A program made the translations under genes and the position numbers. The notes beneath the pieces were generated by a model that made no database searches, was not told the DNA's origin, and saw only the letters and a program-made list of their open reading frames with translations. From positions 91,408,996 through 91,472,995 of the forward strand of contig CM067373.1 in NCBI GenBank assembly GCA_034401795.1: 64,000 nucleotides of DNA, in the 5' to 3' direction. Shown in pieces: positions 22,911 through 33,225 of the stretch (position 1 is the first letter of the stretch; the number at the start of each line of letters is the position of its first letter). The DNA comes from Chaetoderma sp. LZ-2023a. Taxonomy: Eukaryota; Mollusca; Caudofoveata; Chaetodermatida; Chaetodermatidae.

Positions 22911-23340
22911 TCCGGCCATTCTGGATATCCGGAGTCTGAGGACTCCTTTTATTTCGAATTCCGGTAGAGGCATTTTCCGTTTCCGGTTTGGACGCTAGTC
23001 AGTACACTTCCGCTTCCGGTCTTAGGGGTGTACTTCCGGGTCATCCAGACCTGGATAGACTTCTGTTTTCCATTTCCGGTTTCACGAGAGCTTCCGGAAG
23101 AATGCATATCCGGGTCTGTTGGACCCGGCATTGCATTGTTCATCAATTTCCGGTTCCGTTTTTTCAGTTTCCTCTTCCGGTTAGTCTGTACACCCGGCAT
23201 TACATTGTTCATCCATTTCCAGGTTTTCAGCTTCCTCTTCCGGTAATTCTGTACATCCGGGTTGTAGGATTTTGATCAGTTTCCGGTAGTATACTTCCGG
23301 TTTATGCATTTCCGTTTCCCTTTTACCACATCCGCTTTCC
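22840..23340 (+). repeat. TTCCGG-rich degenerate repeat block in DIRS B1
   Basis: The hexamer TTCCGG and near variants occur dozens of times at irregular spacing, often as ACTTCCGG. The same block sits at the same place in B2 (48410-49220). It produces Phe/Arg/Ser-rich frames that are not proteins. Confidence 0.75.
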
Positions 23341-24727
23341 TAGAATCTAGTCATCTTCTGGCCTAAGAATTAGTCTTATTTTCGTATTTGTTTAATATTG
23401 GGAATGTTTAATGGCTGAAAATAGTCATACCAAGTCATTGCCAGTCTTGTAGTCTCTCTTGGAATTGTAGTCTATTCAGACATTTATTCGTTTATCAGTG
23501 ACAATTTCAGCGTAATTAAAGACTCTCCTGACTGGTTACCGTATGGGATTTTGTTGCAGATTATTTTCTATGCGCATTTCATAAGCCGATAAGTCAGTTG
23601 GTATTCTACGCATTATTTCGAGATACGATTTTTGCTTTCATCCAACTTTAGATGGCCAGTTGTCTTCGGGCCATTCAGCCTTTTTTCTCGCTCCTTTTAC
23701 CTCTTATGTCGGCAGGTTGACATATTTATTTAACCAAAGGGAGTTTATTTGTGGAGGGGATAACCCTGATTCTTAAGTAAATCGTAGTATAATTTCGTCA
23801 GTCGCTGAAAAGAATTAGATTCAGTAAAGGTTTCATAGGATCATTATGAGTACAGGATTAATGTCTACAAGTACATTATTCGCTTAGAAAAGATAATCAA
23901 TCGGATAAGGGGGCAGGAAGGAGGAATATGAGTCGGATTCTTCTGCGTTGACATAGTTTCGGTGAGTTCGTTTTGTTTTCATTTTTTCCAGATTTTTGTT
24001 TGTTTTTCCTTTTATAGCGTAAATTTTGCTCTATTTTGACTGGGTTGCTGCGGGCCTTCGGATGGTGGTTTTGGGGGGGGGGACTCGGGATTTGCTGGGT
24101 ATTTTGGGGGCAGTTTGGCTGAGGGTTGTTGGTGATGCCACCGGCAATTTTCGGTCGGATTATTCCCAGACTATTCGGTGAGTCTTGGGTTTTTGCTCGT
24201 TGAGATTGTTGTCTGGGGGCTGGTGGCGGGCCGGTTGGAGTGGGGTTGCGCTGGAGGGGGTTAGAGCGGACGAGAATCTTTGGATTTAAGCCAACTATTT
24301 TCGGTCAAAATGTTTTCTAAATCTTTGCAAGTCCAGAGATATTACAGTTGTAATATGTCGTCTGCAAAATTCAGTATTCAATCAGTTAATATCTAGTATC
24401 AGTGTTCAATCTTTCCTTTCTTTGGGATTTCTAACACAATGTCATTTGTTAGTACAAAGATGAAATTATTGATGCTAAGACTATAAATATAAGAATCAAT
24501 AAATTTATTAAAATCTTTTAAGTTTCTGCCTCTTGGCATAAATATCGAATTGTTTAGGAGATCTAATTTATCAGCAAGACCGTGCGGCTAGGCAACCGTT
24601 GATGTATTCAATACAATTTTTTATTAAATCTCCATTGTTATACGATGGTTAAATTAGATAGTCTAATGTGGGCCATAGTTCTCTTATCAGGACCTTGTCA
24701 TGTATTCTATTCATAGAATTGTGATGA

Positions 24728-24735
24728 CGGTCATC
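24728..24735. repeat. 8-bp target duplication, left (CGGTCATC)
   Basis: CGGTCATC lies directly outside each hAT terminus (24728-24735 and 28556-28563). The uninterrupted DIRS B2 has a single CGGTCATC at about 50636-50643. Eight bases is the hAT signature. Confidence 0.95.
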
Positions 24736-25592
24736 CAGGGTTGGCAAGTTTTGGACACTAGTGGTTTAAACCGCGGTTTAAACTATGGTTTAAACCGTCC
24801 GCCCAAAATAGGTTTTGGACACCTTAAATTGTCCAAAACTGTCCAAAACCTAAAATATTGGTGTAAAAAATATTTTTCGGAATTGTAATTTTCTTAAAAC
24901 AACTATATAGCATTTAGACACATACAGGTACATGTACATATTGATGGATGGTTATCTACATGTATTTTTGGATACTTTATTGCTATATAACAATAAAAAT
25001 AATAATCTAAAAGGACACATATGATTTCAATAAATTAGGAGTCTTATTTGCTTCTTTCTATAATCCATGGGTTAATTTTTTTCAACTTTTGTTTGTCTTA
25101 AATGTTTTAACTCTGTATATTTCGACCAGTTGTGTTAAACCCACAGAAACCCTATTTAATCAATAATGTAAACATATTAGACTACCTATGTACAGCTAGA
25201 TGTTTATATTATTGAGAACTGTCTCTGTGTCTAAATCTATTTCTTGCAAAATGTTCATGGCCTATGGAAGAATCTTAAACTCATAGAGAAAATATAGTCT
25301 GCTAAGATGTTGTTTCAACAATTAACTGATGACCCTTGCTCTCTAAGGCTATTTTAGAATGCACTACTCAGTACACACATTAGCTATGTTTACATAAGAT
25401 CTTATGCAAATTTGGGATTAAGGCATTAAGCTGATAGAATATAAATTAGATTCTTCATGTTTTCATCTATCCTCAGTTAATGCTAGATATCAATTAGACA
25501 ATTAGTAAAAAGATATCCTTGTGCTACATTAATCTTTGAATTCTTCTGTTGTCCTGAATATTTATGTGTTGATGGTATTTGAAATAGTTAAT

Positions 25593-25817
25593 ATGTATTT
25601 CAAAGGTGGTAGGCCTAAGGATCCAATTTGGAAGCACTTTTTTGAAGCTAAGATTAATGGCAAACAAATGGCTAAGTGTAGAGAGTGTGAGTACACAGTT
25701 GTCAACAAGGTAGCAAGGATGAAAATACACTATGAGAAGTCTACTGAAAGTCCTGTTGAACAGGCTGATACAGACAGTGCAGACACACATATCAGCAAAG
25801 ACATCAAGATTTTGAAG
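25593..25817 (+). CDS. hAT transposase exon 1: BED-type zinc finger
   Basis: The first ATG in the open frame precedes YFKGGRPKDPIWKHFFEAK. The BED pattern is W13..F, C29xxC32 and H46 (numbering from this ATG). The usual fourth zinc ligand, a Cys at about H+4, is Ser50 here, so the finger may be weak. The exon ends at AAG before GTAAAT (25818), a good splice donor, in phase 0. Acidic linker residues (EQADTDSADTH) follow the finger. Start choice: the frame is open 57 bases upstream without an ATG except Met at 25572, so 25593 or 25572 could serve; an upstream exon cannot be excluded. Role: DNA binding at the transposon ends in the nucleus. Confidence 0.8.
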
Positions 25818-26903
25818 GTAAATAAAATTAATGCTTAACCCCTTGCCCTCTAATGTCAATAATTAAAAATTCTGTATTTTATTGTGACTATACCAAGGAA
25901 ACTGGTTTTCATTTTTCAACAATTTTGTTGGCCGATGACAAATTTGTTGAAAATAAAAAAACAGTTTATCTTTTAATTTTATTTGAAAAATGTTTTTTGT
26001 TGACATTGGAGTGCTAGGAGTCCAATATATCTAATACATGCCTTAACCCTTTCACCGATGAATTCCTCAGCTATCATTTTCAAGGACACTATGCGGGAAA
26101 ACTGCAGAATATTTTGAAACTAATTTGACTGGAAAACAAATTTACTCGTGAAATGACTGCCGCTTTTACTAAGCCAGTCATTTCAGTGAAAAATTTCCAA
26201 AAATTTGTGCTAAGTTGTGTTTAAAAGTCATAATGTACAATGTAGGTAAGGTTACTATTCACTGTAATTGTCTTGGCCGCAATGTCAACAGGATGTCTCA
26301 CCTTTAGTTCAGATACCTGAGTTAATTATTCTCTCTTGCCATGCTAGTAATAGAGCCAGGTCTGATAATCTCTGATAACCACAATCACATGCTGAGCCTC
26401 TTTACAATTCAATGGTATAGGTGTGATAATTGGCCTGTGAGGGCGCTGGCTTAAGATTAGAAATAACACACAATGATCTGCTTAACCCTATACTTTCTGC
26501 AACCCAGGGTTTTCAGAAATACTCTTGCCTGAATACCTTTACTACAGTAATATTATGAAAACAATTTGGCATAGCACACTAACACCCTTCAGATAGACTG
26601 ATGCAAACAGTCAAACTAATATTCAGAAAGTTTTGAAAATAAATAAAAACATGCATTTATTTGACAGAAGGGTGGTCTCTCTTTAACTCTATCCATTCCA
26701 AATTTTAAATGTATTGAATTATGACATAAAATTAATTACTTTTGAAAATTCAACAATGACTGATTTTGTTGCAATGCCAGTCATTTCAATGTAAATTTTT
26801 AAAAAGATTATCATATCTTGTCCCCAAATGGCTTGGACCAGGTAGGGTGTATATCTACATTTGGCTTATATAGCACATGTAATATCCCTTTTCTTTGTTT
26901 CAG
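25818..26903 (+). other. Predicted intron of hAT transposase gene
   Basis: Donor AAG/GTAAAT at 25818 and acceptor TTTCTTTGTTTCAG at 26903 keep phase 0 and connect the BED exon to the catalytic exon. The intron is 1086 bp and AT-rich. Degraded HP1-like hairpin pieces occur at about 26105-26205 (AATATTTTGAAACTAATTTG ... CCAGTCATTTC) and near 26615-26790. No other coding signal. Confidence 0.75.
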
Positions 26904-28430
26904 CTGGACAAACCATCAGCTGCACCATGCACAAAGCGGCTAAGAGAAGAATTGCCATCACAATCAGCACCACCCTCACCAACCTGTCCAGTTCAATTCT
27001 CAATTCAACCCGATCTGAGCCGACATTGTATCACTACCACCTCAGCGATGAAGTCAGCAATAGATATAGAAGTCGCGAGGTTGTTTTATGCTTGTAACCT
27101 TCCATTTTCAATGGCTGAACATCCGCAGTTCATAAAAGTTGTTAGTATGCTACGCCCAGGATATAAACCCCCTTCACGTAAACTGATTGGTGGAAAGCTT
27201 CTAGATGCTGTGCATGATCAGGTGACAGAGGATATGAAGGTGATTCTTGATGGCAAGACAGCAACATTAGTGGAGGATGGGTGGAGTAACATTCACAATG
27301 AACCTATCATAGCATCCTGCTTGCAAGTAGAAGGAAAGAGCTTCTTCCTAAACAGCTTTGACACTGGTTCTATGACTAAAAGTGCTGAAAACTGTAAGGT
27401 GAAGTGTCAAGAGACAATACAATATGCTAAGACAAAATACAACTGTACAGTTAAGAGCATTGTCACAGATAATGCAAAGAACATGGAAAAAATGTGTGAT
27501 GGTTTGAAGGCTGATGGCAATGATCTTATTGTCTATGGCTGTTCTGCACACTGGCTAAACTTACTAGGGCAAGACATAGCACCGGATACGCTAATTAAGC
27601 ATGTAGTTGAGATTCAAAAATATTTCAGGAATCACCACAAGCCACTATCCTGGCTCTCGGAATGTATTGGTAGTGTTAAGCCACAGCTTCCTTGTGACAC
27701 TAGATGGAAGAGTCAACTCGTGTGTATTGACTCCTTCATTCACAACCGTCCACATTTCATGAAAATTGTACAAGACCATGAAGGAGAAATAGATAATTCT
27801 ATTGTCAAGAAGATAATGGACTTTAACCTGTTTAGAAATGCAACAGACTTAGCCGAACAACTTCGGCCAATTTCAATAGCAATTGACACATGTCAGAGTG
27901 ACACATCAACACTAGCCGATGCATGCCATGTTTGGCTTGAATTACTAAACAACACTCTGCTAGAACCACACAAGAAAACTTTGTTAGCACGTTTCAGCAA
28001 GGCAATCCTGCCAGAGCATCTTGTCGCATACACATTACATCCAAAGTTTCAGGGCGAGATGCTGGTAGCAAAACAGTTTGAAGAAGTGAACAATTGGCTA
28101 ATAGCTAAGAACCCTAGCTTTATAGCAACATTTATTGCATACCAGGCTAAAAGCAGCCCATTTCCTGCATCATATTTCTGTGATGCTGCAGTTCAAGTGC
28201 CTTCAGTGACATGGTGGAAGGCCTTGAAAACACTAGGTGTGCCAGGTGATTTTATTGATATGGCTATTCAGCTGCTTGAAGCACCAGCATCATCAGCATC
28301 GATTGAGATAATTTTTAGCAATTTTAGCTATATCCACACTAAAATCCGTAATAGGCTTGGAGTAGAGAAAGCGTCAAAGCTAGTGTTTTGCTACAGGATG
28401 TTGAGAGGGCTGTCTGATTTGGACTACTAA
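26904..28430 (+). CDS. hAT transposase exon 2: catalytic (DUF659-like) and dimerisation domains
   Basis: It encodes 508 residues; with exon 1 the protein is about 583 residues. Visible blocks: ARLFYACNLPFSMAEHPQF and PGYKPPSRKLIGGKLLD (DUF659-type N-part), VEDGWSNIHNEPI with a catalytic-type Asp at about 201, SIVTDNAKNM with Asp at about 264, YGCSAHWLNLLGQDI (CxxH, about 288-291), and the C-terminal dimerisation helix SSASIEIIFSNFSYIHTK...LVFCYRMLR. The glutamate (about 543) of S-x-E-R-x-F-S is kept but the Arg is Ile544 (ATA); the truncated sister copy has AGA (Arg) there. Otherwise the frame is open to the stop TAA at 28430. Function: cut-and-paste transposition of CAGGGTTGG-ended elements. 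Whether Ile544 permits activity cannot be told. Confidence 0.9.
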   Translation: MDKPSAAPCTKRLREELPSQSAPPSPTCPVQFSIQPDLSRHCITTTSAMKSAIDIEVARLFYACNLPFSMAEHPQFIKVVSMLRPGYKPPSRKLIGGKLLDAVHDQVTEDMKVILDGKTATLVEDGWSNIHNEPIIASCLQVEGKSFFLNSFDTGSMTKSAENCKVKCQETIQYAKTKYNCTVKSIVTDNAKNMEKMCDGLKADGNDLIVYGCSAHWLNLLGQDIAPDTLIKHVVEIQKYFRNHHKPLSWLSECIGSVKPQLPCDTRWKSQLVCIDSFIHNRPHFMKIVQDHEGEIDNSIVKKIMDFNLFRNATDLAEQLRPISIAIDTCQSDTSTLADACHVWLELLNNTLLEPHKKTLLARFSKAILPEHLVAYTLHPKFQGEMLVAKQFEEVNNWLIAKNPSFIATFIAYQAKSSPFPASYFCDAAVQVPSVTWWKALKTLGVPGDFIDMAIQLLEAPASSASIEIIFSNFSYIHTKIRNRLGVEKASKLVFCYRMLRGLSDLDY

Positions 28431-28555
28431 TTAAACCTAATTAAGCCTTTTAATTATAGTTTTGGACTGGTTTAAACCATTTAAGACAGGTTTTAGACAG
28501 GTTTTGGACACTGTCTGCTCAAAGTTAGTTTTGGACTGTCCAAAACCCAACCCTG

Positions 28556-28563
28556 CGGTCATC
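28556..28563. repeat. 8-bp target duplication, right (CGGTCATC)
   Basis: Directly follows CCAACCCTG. Matches 24728-24735. Confidence 0.95.
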
Positions 28564-29059
28564 ACTAGTAACTTTCCCGTAGTTCAGGTAGATCTCGGGC
28601 TCATGATTTGGCTATATCTTGACTATAAGCACTCCCATAGACTTACTATGGGGTTTTGATTTGCCACAATCTCTGGTTAAATCTCTGTAAATAATATTAT
28701 CTATAATTTTTGCAGAGTTTAGCATTATTAATAAGTTAGGCTATACTGATATGACCCTTTTTGGTCTCCATTCAGAGTAAGCGGTATTATTATAATATCC
28801 ATAATAAACGTGAGTTACCTATTTAGTGAGGACTAAGCATTATGATATAGCCCAGGATTTTTGGCATATGTAATCTATGTGTTTTCTATGAGCAGTCCTC
28901 TTTAGCATATAGTAAGTTTGACACTTCTTTAAGGGTGGCCCTTATTAAAAGGGCCTAGATATTCTTGGATCTAGAATCCTTCTATGTAGTCTCTTCTTCC
29001 AAAATTGTCTTCTGTTCCTTATTATTAGAAGCTATTAGCTTTAGAGGGGTTGTTGCTTG

Positions 29060-30240
29060 TCTATGATTGTCAAGGAGTCTAGAGAAGAGGCTATTCATTG
29101 GAAAGTAGATCCAGGCTTCTGTGCATTGGTTGGATTGTCTGTTAGGCTTCTAAATCTCGATTCGTTCAGTCATTGCCATGGGGTTTTTCTTTCATTTTTA
29201 GAAGGAGGAATGAGGTTTAGTCTTATGGATTGTCCTTTAGTAGAGCTGTTCGTGGCCTCTCTGAATGCTCAGATCTCTTACATGTCTCTTTTTCCGGACA
29301 GTCAAGCCCTGGGGGTGGATGCTCTGTCTCAGTAGTGGACAGGAATGTTCGCCTATGCCTTCTCTCGAACGATTTTGATTCAGTAAGTTTTGAATAGGGC
29401 CAAGGATCAGGTTTGCGAAATTCTAGCTCCCTTTGGCCAAAGAGGATTTGGTTTTTAGACCTTCTAGATTTTCTGGTAGATTTCTCTCTTCTTCTTCCAG
29501 TATACTAGGATACTAAGACTTTTAATAGCTTTATTAGAGGTCTAAGTAATATTCGTCCTCAGATTGCTAAGCCTTTACCTTCCTGGAGTTGGGCTTTGGT
29601 TCTTCAAGTTTTGGCAGGTCGCCATTTTGATCCTATTTATTCTACCAGTAGTAAGCTTGGTTCTGTTTTTAATTGTCAAAGCTGTTTTTTCTTGTTGCTA
29701 CAGTCTCTGCTAGAAGGCGTTCAAGAGATTCATGCTCTTTCTGCTGAAAAGGAGAGATTTATAGTTTCAGGGGACGGCTTGGTTTGATATCCCAGAAGGA
29801 ATTTTTTATCTAAAACTCAAACTAACCGCTATCCCGCTAGTCCGATCATTTTTAAAATCTTTTTCGTCTGTCGCCATCCGAAAATTTTTGGTGTCCTATT
29901 AGGGCATTAGGAACATTCAATCAGCGATCAGATGTTATAAGAGTCGATCCATCTCATTTATGTCTTTCTTACGAGGAAGAGTTATCTAAGCCGGTCTCAA
30001 ATTCTTCGATTGACAGATGGATTTTTGAGAGAACAATTAAGCCTTGTTATGAGATAGCCTCACCGGATCAAATTAATCTCTCCTTTATTAAAGCCGATGA
30101 TGTTAGAGGTAGGGCTACTTCTTTCGCTCTTTTGAGAGTTCGTCTTTAGATGAGATCATGCAGGTGGCAGGAGGGAAATGTGAATACACCTTTACATCCT
30201 TTTATCTCAAAGACCAGAGTGCAGCAGCTTCCTTCTTTCG
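29060..30240 (+). pseudogene. DIRS B1 RNase H-linker and tyrosine recombinase remnant
   Basis: Fragments EEAIHWKVDPGFC and VELFVASLNAQISYMSLF correspond to the region after RNase H in DIRS A (VDLFATKENAQIMTYVLP). RGLSNIRPQIAK, PSWSWALVLQVLAGRHF and EGVQEIHALSAEKERFIVSG match MLKGMSNLRP, PAWSLSLVLNVLAKHPF and RRSEIHALSAERNRFIVSG of the DIRS A recombinase. Fossil, broken at several points. Confidence 0.75.
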
Positions 30241-30254
30241 TAACATTTCCACTT

Positions 30255-30690
30255 TTAACTAAAAAAGCCGAAGGCTATTTACCAAGCACTTCCCACCATT
30301 TTCGTTAGGACTCTGCGTCTGTGAGAAATGGTGAGTCTTCTGTTGGTTTTTATTTATTTCTTTAAGTTCAAGTTGTTCTTATTTGCTAATCATGGTGTGA
30401 TTGAGCTAGATGCACTATTAGGTTATGTTATTAGCATTTGGATAAGATTGGTTTAATTTTATCCTTGTTTGTTAACTAAAAAAGCCGAAGACTATTTACC
30501 AAGCACTTCCCACCCTTTTCGTTAGGACTATGCGTCTGTGAGAAATGGTGAGAGTCTTCTTTTGGTTTTTAGTTATTTTTTTAAGTTCGCGTTGTTCTTA
30601 TTTGCTAATCACGGCGTGATTGAGCTAAATGCACTATTATGTTATGTTATTAACATTGGGATAAGATTGGTTTGATTTTTATCCTGGTTT
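30255..30690 (+). repeat. Tandem repeat of about 210 bp, two units, in DIRS B1
   Basis: Each unit opens TTAACTAAAAAAGCCGAAG, passes CATTTTCGTTAGGACT and GAGAAATGGTGAG, and closes GGATAAGATTGGTTT with ATCCTTG or ATCCTGG. The same unit is repeated in B2 (54340-54870). It lies between the recombinase remnant and the internal complementary region. Confidence 0.85.
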
Positions 30691-30749
30691 ATTGATTCCC
30701 TAATCTCCTCCCACCTTATGTGGACAGGGGGCACTGACCAAATCTACGG

Positions 30750-31261
30750 GTTTAGCAAGTAGTGATTGAACGGAAATGGATGTTTTTGTGGTGTAATAAC
30801 CCCCCACAGACCCCCCTTGCGGGTTGGTCTGTTGTTTTATTAACCACTATAAAAACATACTTACCGTTCAATCACTACGACCCGGCCTCAACCACCCCGC
30901 GTGGTAAGATTTGAGAATCAGACTTGAAATATTTTTGCACTTAAATTTAGAAAAGTGAATCTGTTTCCTATTCGGGCTCTAATGCGCGAGTGCGCTTAGC
31001 GACAAGCGTCACTATGAGGTGAGTATAGACTGGTGCCAGTCTATACCTGATGGTAGGCTGGAGATGGGACTCAACCAGTAGCCTGGTTGAGGGTCCATAG
31101 GAATAGGATTAGGCATGGGGAGGTGTGTATGTAGGCATAAAAATCTTATTCTGATAGCAAAATGCAGATAATTGATTTAGCAAGTAGTGATTGAACGGTA
31201 AGTATCTTTTATAGTGGTTAATAAAACAACAGACCAACCCGCAAGGGGGGTCTGTGGGGGG
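30750..31261 (+). repeat. DIRS B1 internal complementary region and right inverted repeat
   Basis: From 30750 the strand reads the complement of the left outer end (TAGTGATTGAACGG...TGTGGTGTAATAA), then CCCCCCACAGACC...CGTTCAATCACTAC, the complement of the right outer end, which itself finishes at about 31261 with GGTCTGTGGGGGG. The right repeat proper runs from about 30950. This arrangement restores both ends from a circular intermediate in known DIRS elements. Confidence 0.88.
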
Positions 31262-31548
31262 GATTTCAGTCTTTGTTTTCTGAATTGGTGTCTAAATATA
31301 TAATCACCAAGCTTCGGCTGTGCGTTTTTGGAAAAAGTGAAACCGGTGACGGCGTTGATTATAAAACCGGTTTTAACCGAATATCCAGTTTATTGGAGGG
31401 CTAATAGTAAAAAAATTGAATCTCATTTGCAGTACCACAAAAATAGACTGTTTATTTTGACACGAATCTGTAATCACACTATCTTTAGTGAAACCTGGTT
31501 AATATTTAAATAAACCATTTATGCAGACTACTGTCTCCGTATCATTAT
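31262..31548. other. Short spacer with AAAACCGGTTTT motifs
   Basis: No gene. GTGAAACCGGTGACGG and ATAAAACCGGTTTTAACCG occur near 31335-31380; similar AAAACCGG text recurs near 40873-40950, on the far side of the mollusc-type repeat. The two may be the halves of one older repeat. Confidence 0.4.
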
Positions 31549-33055
31549 TAGCTCACCTGGCCTGAAAGGCCAAGTGAGCTTATGCCATGGCAACCATCCG
31601 TCGTCCGTCAACTTTTTCTTTAAACGACTTCTCAAGAACCGCTGGGCTGATTTCAATTATATTTGGCAGGAAGCATCCCTAGGGCATAGAGATTAAAGTT
31701 TGTTCAAACGAAGCCGATCGGCCAAAATCCTAGATGGCCACCAGCTTATCAGTGTGGCGAGTTCAAATATGCCACTTTCGAGACTGTCGGATAAAGGGTT
31801 TGGGAGATATGATAAGGGACAAAGGGCCATTAAGTTTTGTTCAAAAGAAGTTGATGCATAAAAAAAAAACTGGGATACGATTAGGTCTACATCTATCTAA
31901 ATTAAACTAATAATAAATCACATGTAGTTGATTATTTTGAATTTTTTTTTACTGAAACGTGTTGCTGCCTAAAGTAGCAACAACTTGACATCAATTATTT
32001 TTTCAAATAACTATAGCAGATATTCCAATGTGTAATACAAATAATCCAGTTGGTACACATTAAATAAGATTGCATTCTCAAAGATAAGCGTTAAATACAC
32101 AGTTGCAGTTGCTCGCCGGTGTGTGCAGTTGCTCGTTCTCGCTGTGTGTTTAAGATGTCTAGGCAAGTTGCTAAGCGACCAGTTTGGGTGCCCGCGAGAC
32201 CTGCTGAATATTACTATATACACTACACATGTTTGCATTATTAGCTCACCTGGCCTGAAAGTTTGCAATTTTCGAAACTGTCAGATAAACGGTTTGGCGG
32301 CCATCTTGGATCATTTTCCCGTCAAAAGCTACCATACTAAATCAATGGGAAATTTAAAATATCTTCCTCTGGAGAACTTCTAGGCTGATTTCAATTATAT
32401 TTGGCATGAAGCATCCTTTAGGCATATAGATTCAAGTTTGTTCAAACGAACCCGATCGGCCAATTTGGCTGGCGACCATCTTGGATTTCGGCCGATTTTT
32501 AGAAATGTCTAAAAATCTTCACCCAAATCGTTTGAGGGATCGATTCAGAACTCACGAAATATGATCTAGGGTAAGAGCTGAATCAAGTTTGTTCAAGGGA
32601 ACTTGGTTGACCAGATGGTTCAGCGGCCATCTTGGATGACCTAGTTTTCACAAAAACAACTTCTTCCCCAGAACCGCAGAAGCGCTCAGGCCGAAATTTA
32701 TGATATATAATTAGCAACTAAGGGCGATTAAGGTTTGTTCAAGAGAAGTTGATTCGTCAAAAAACATGGCCGCGGTGGACCAATCAAAATATATTGTGTT
32801 TGGCAGCCATATTGGATTTTTTTATTTTATCGATTTCGAGGCTGAAATTCGTTTTATATAGGTTTTTGGGTATTCTGATCTCAAATTTGCACAATTTTCG
32901 AAACAGTTGGATAAACTGTTTGGCAGCCATCTTGGATCATTTTCCCGCCAAACGCTCCCATACTAAAGCAATGGGAAATTTAAAATGTCTTCTTGAGAAC
33001 TACTGGGCCGATTTGAATTATATTTGGCAGGAAGCATCCTTATGACATAGAGATT
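31549..33055 (+). repeat. Mollusc-type dispersed repeat, left part, split by DIRS A
   Basis: Opens TTAGCTCACCTGGCCTGAAA with GGCCAAGTGAGC, then CCATCCGTCGTCCGTCAAC. A second start-like TTAGCTCACCTGGCCTGAAA occurs at about 32239. From there about 590-bp units repeat: GCCATCTTGGATCATTTTCC, AGGAAGCATCC, GTTTGTTCAAACGAA, CCGATCGGCC, TTTCGGCCGATTTTTAG. The second unit is interrupted at 33055 by DIRS A and resumes at 40144. Short frames encoding AAILDHFPxK are by-products of the units. Family association with molluscs is from memory. Confidence 0.75.
31870..32238. other. Unassigned segment within the mollusc-type repeat
   Basis: It does not align with the repeat units. It has a small inverted repeat, GTTGCTGCC...TAGCAACAAC near 31963-31985, reminiscent of the HP1 apex. 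No gene is seen. Confidence 0.4.
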
Positions 33056-33225
33056 CTCCTTCGATCAATACTCACCATTCTGTTACTTCTGATATACAGC
33101 TGGCCTTGACAGCGGCTCTAGGATTATAGACTTAGAAAGCTTTACCGACTCCTGGGAACCGGGTACCCGGCTCCCAACTGCCGAGTACCCGTTTACCATA
33201 GAGCTCATTCTTGTTTGCATAGCAA
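33056..33225 (+). repeat. DIRS A left inverted terminal repeat
   Basis: CTCCTTCGATCAATACTCAC, then ATTCTGTTACTTCTGATATA, to GAGCTCATTCTTGTTTGC. Inverted counterpart at about 39955-40143 with very high identity over the inner 150 bases. It includes GGGAACCGGGTACCCGGCTCCC-type palindromic text. Confidence 0.9.

Larger units (their letters stand above)
24736..28555 (+). mobile_element. Complete hAT transposon inserted in DIRS B1
   Basis: Bounded by CAGGGTTGG at 24736 and its complement CCAACCCTG at 28555, with 8-bp duplications outside. Subterminal zones carry repeated GTTTAAACC and TTTTGGAC/GTCCAAAA motifs, at 24760-24850 and 28450-28550, likely transposase binding sites. Inside is a two-exon transposase gene on the plus strand. 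The exact empty site is visible in B2. A truncated sister lies at 4601-5497. Size 3820 bp. The open transposase suggests a fairly young insertion. Confidence 0.93.
21532..31261 (+). mobile_element. DIRS retrotransposon copy B1 (fossil), with hAT insertion
   Basis: The left terminus (TTATTACACCACAAAAACAT, then GTTCAATCACTACTTGC) recurs inverted at the right end, and an internal block at about 30750-30875 carries the complements of both outer ends side by side. Inverted repeats plus such an internal complementary region are the hallmark of DIRS elements. Parts in order: left repeat to about 21830; ORF1-like region with a cysteine/histidine knuckle (about 22130-22250) and an acidic, serine-rich segment (22343-22906); TTCCGG-rich block; non-coding middle; RNase H-to-recombinase linker (about 29060-29500); tyrosine recombinase remnant (about 29510-30230); a 210-bp tandem repeat; internal complementary region; right repeat. 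No reverse transcriptase palm is recognisable. It is broken, with many breaks. About 5.9 kb without the hAT. Confidence 0.85.

Noticed and set aside
22949-23275. Phe/Arg/Ser-rich frames in the TTCCGG block
   Set aside because: They are translations of the hexamer array in all frames.
21532-31261. LTR retrotransposon with direct terminal repeats
   Set aside because: The ends are inverted, not direct, and an internal complementary region is present; the enzyme is a tyrosine recombinase rather than a DDE integrase.
32123-33045. Frames repeating LAAILDHFP-like peptide
   Set aside because: They arise from the CGGCCATCTTGGATCATTTTCC units of the dispersed repeat and are not proteins.
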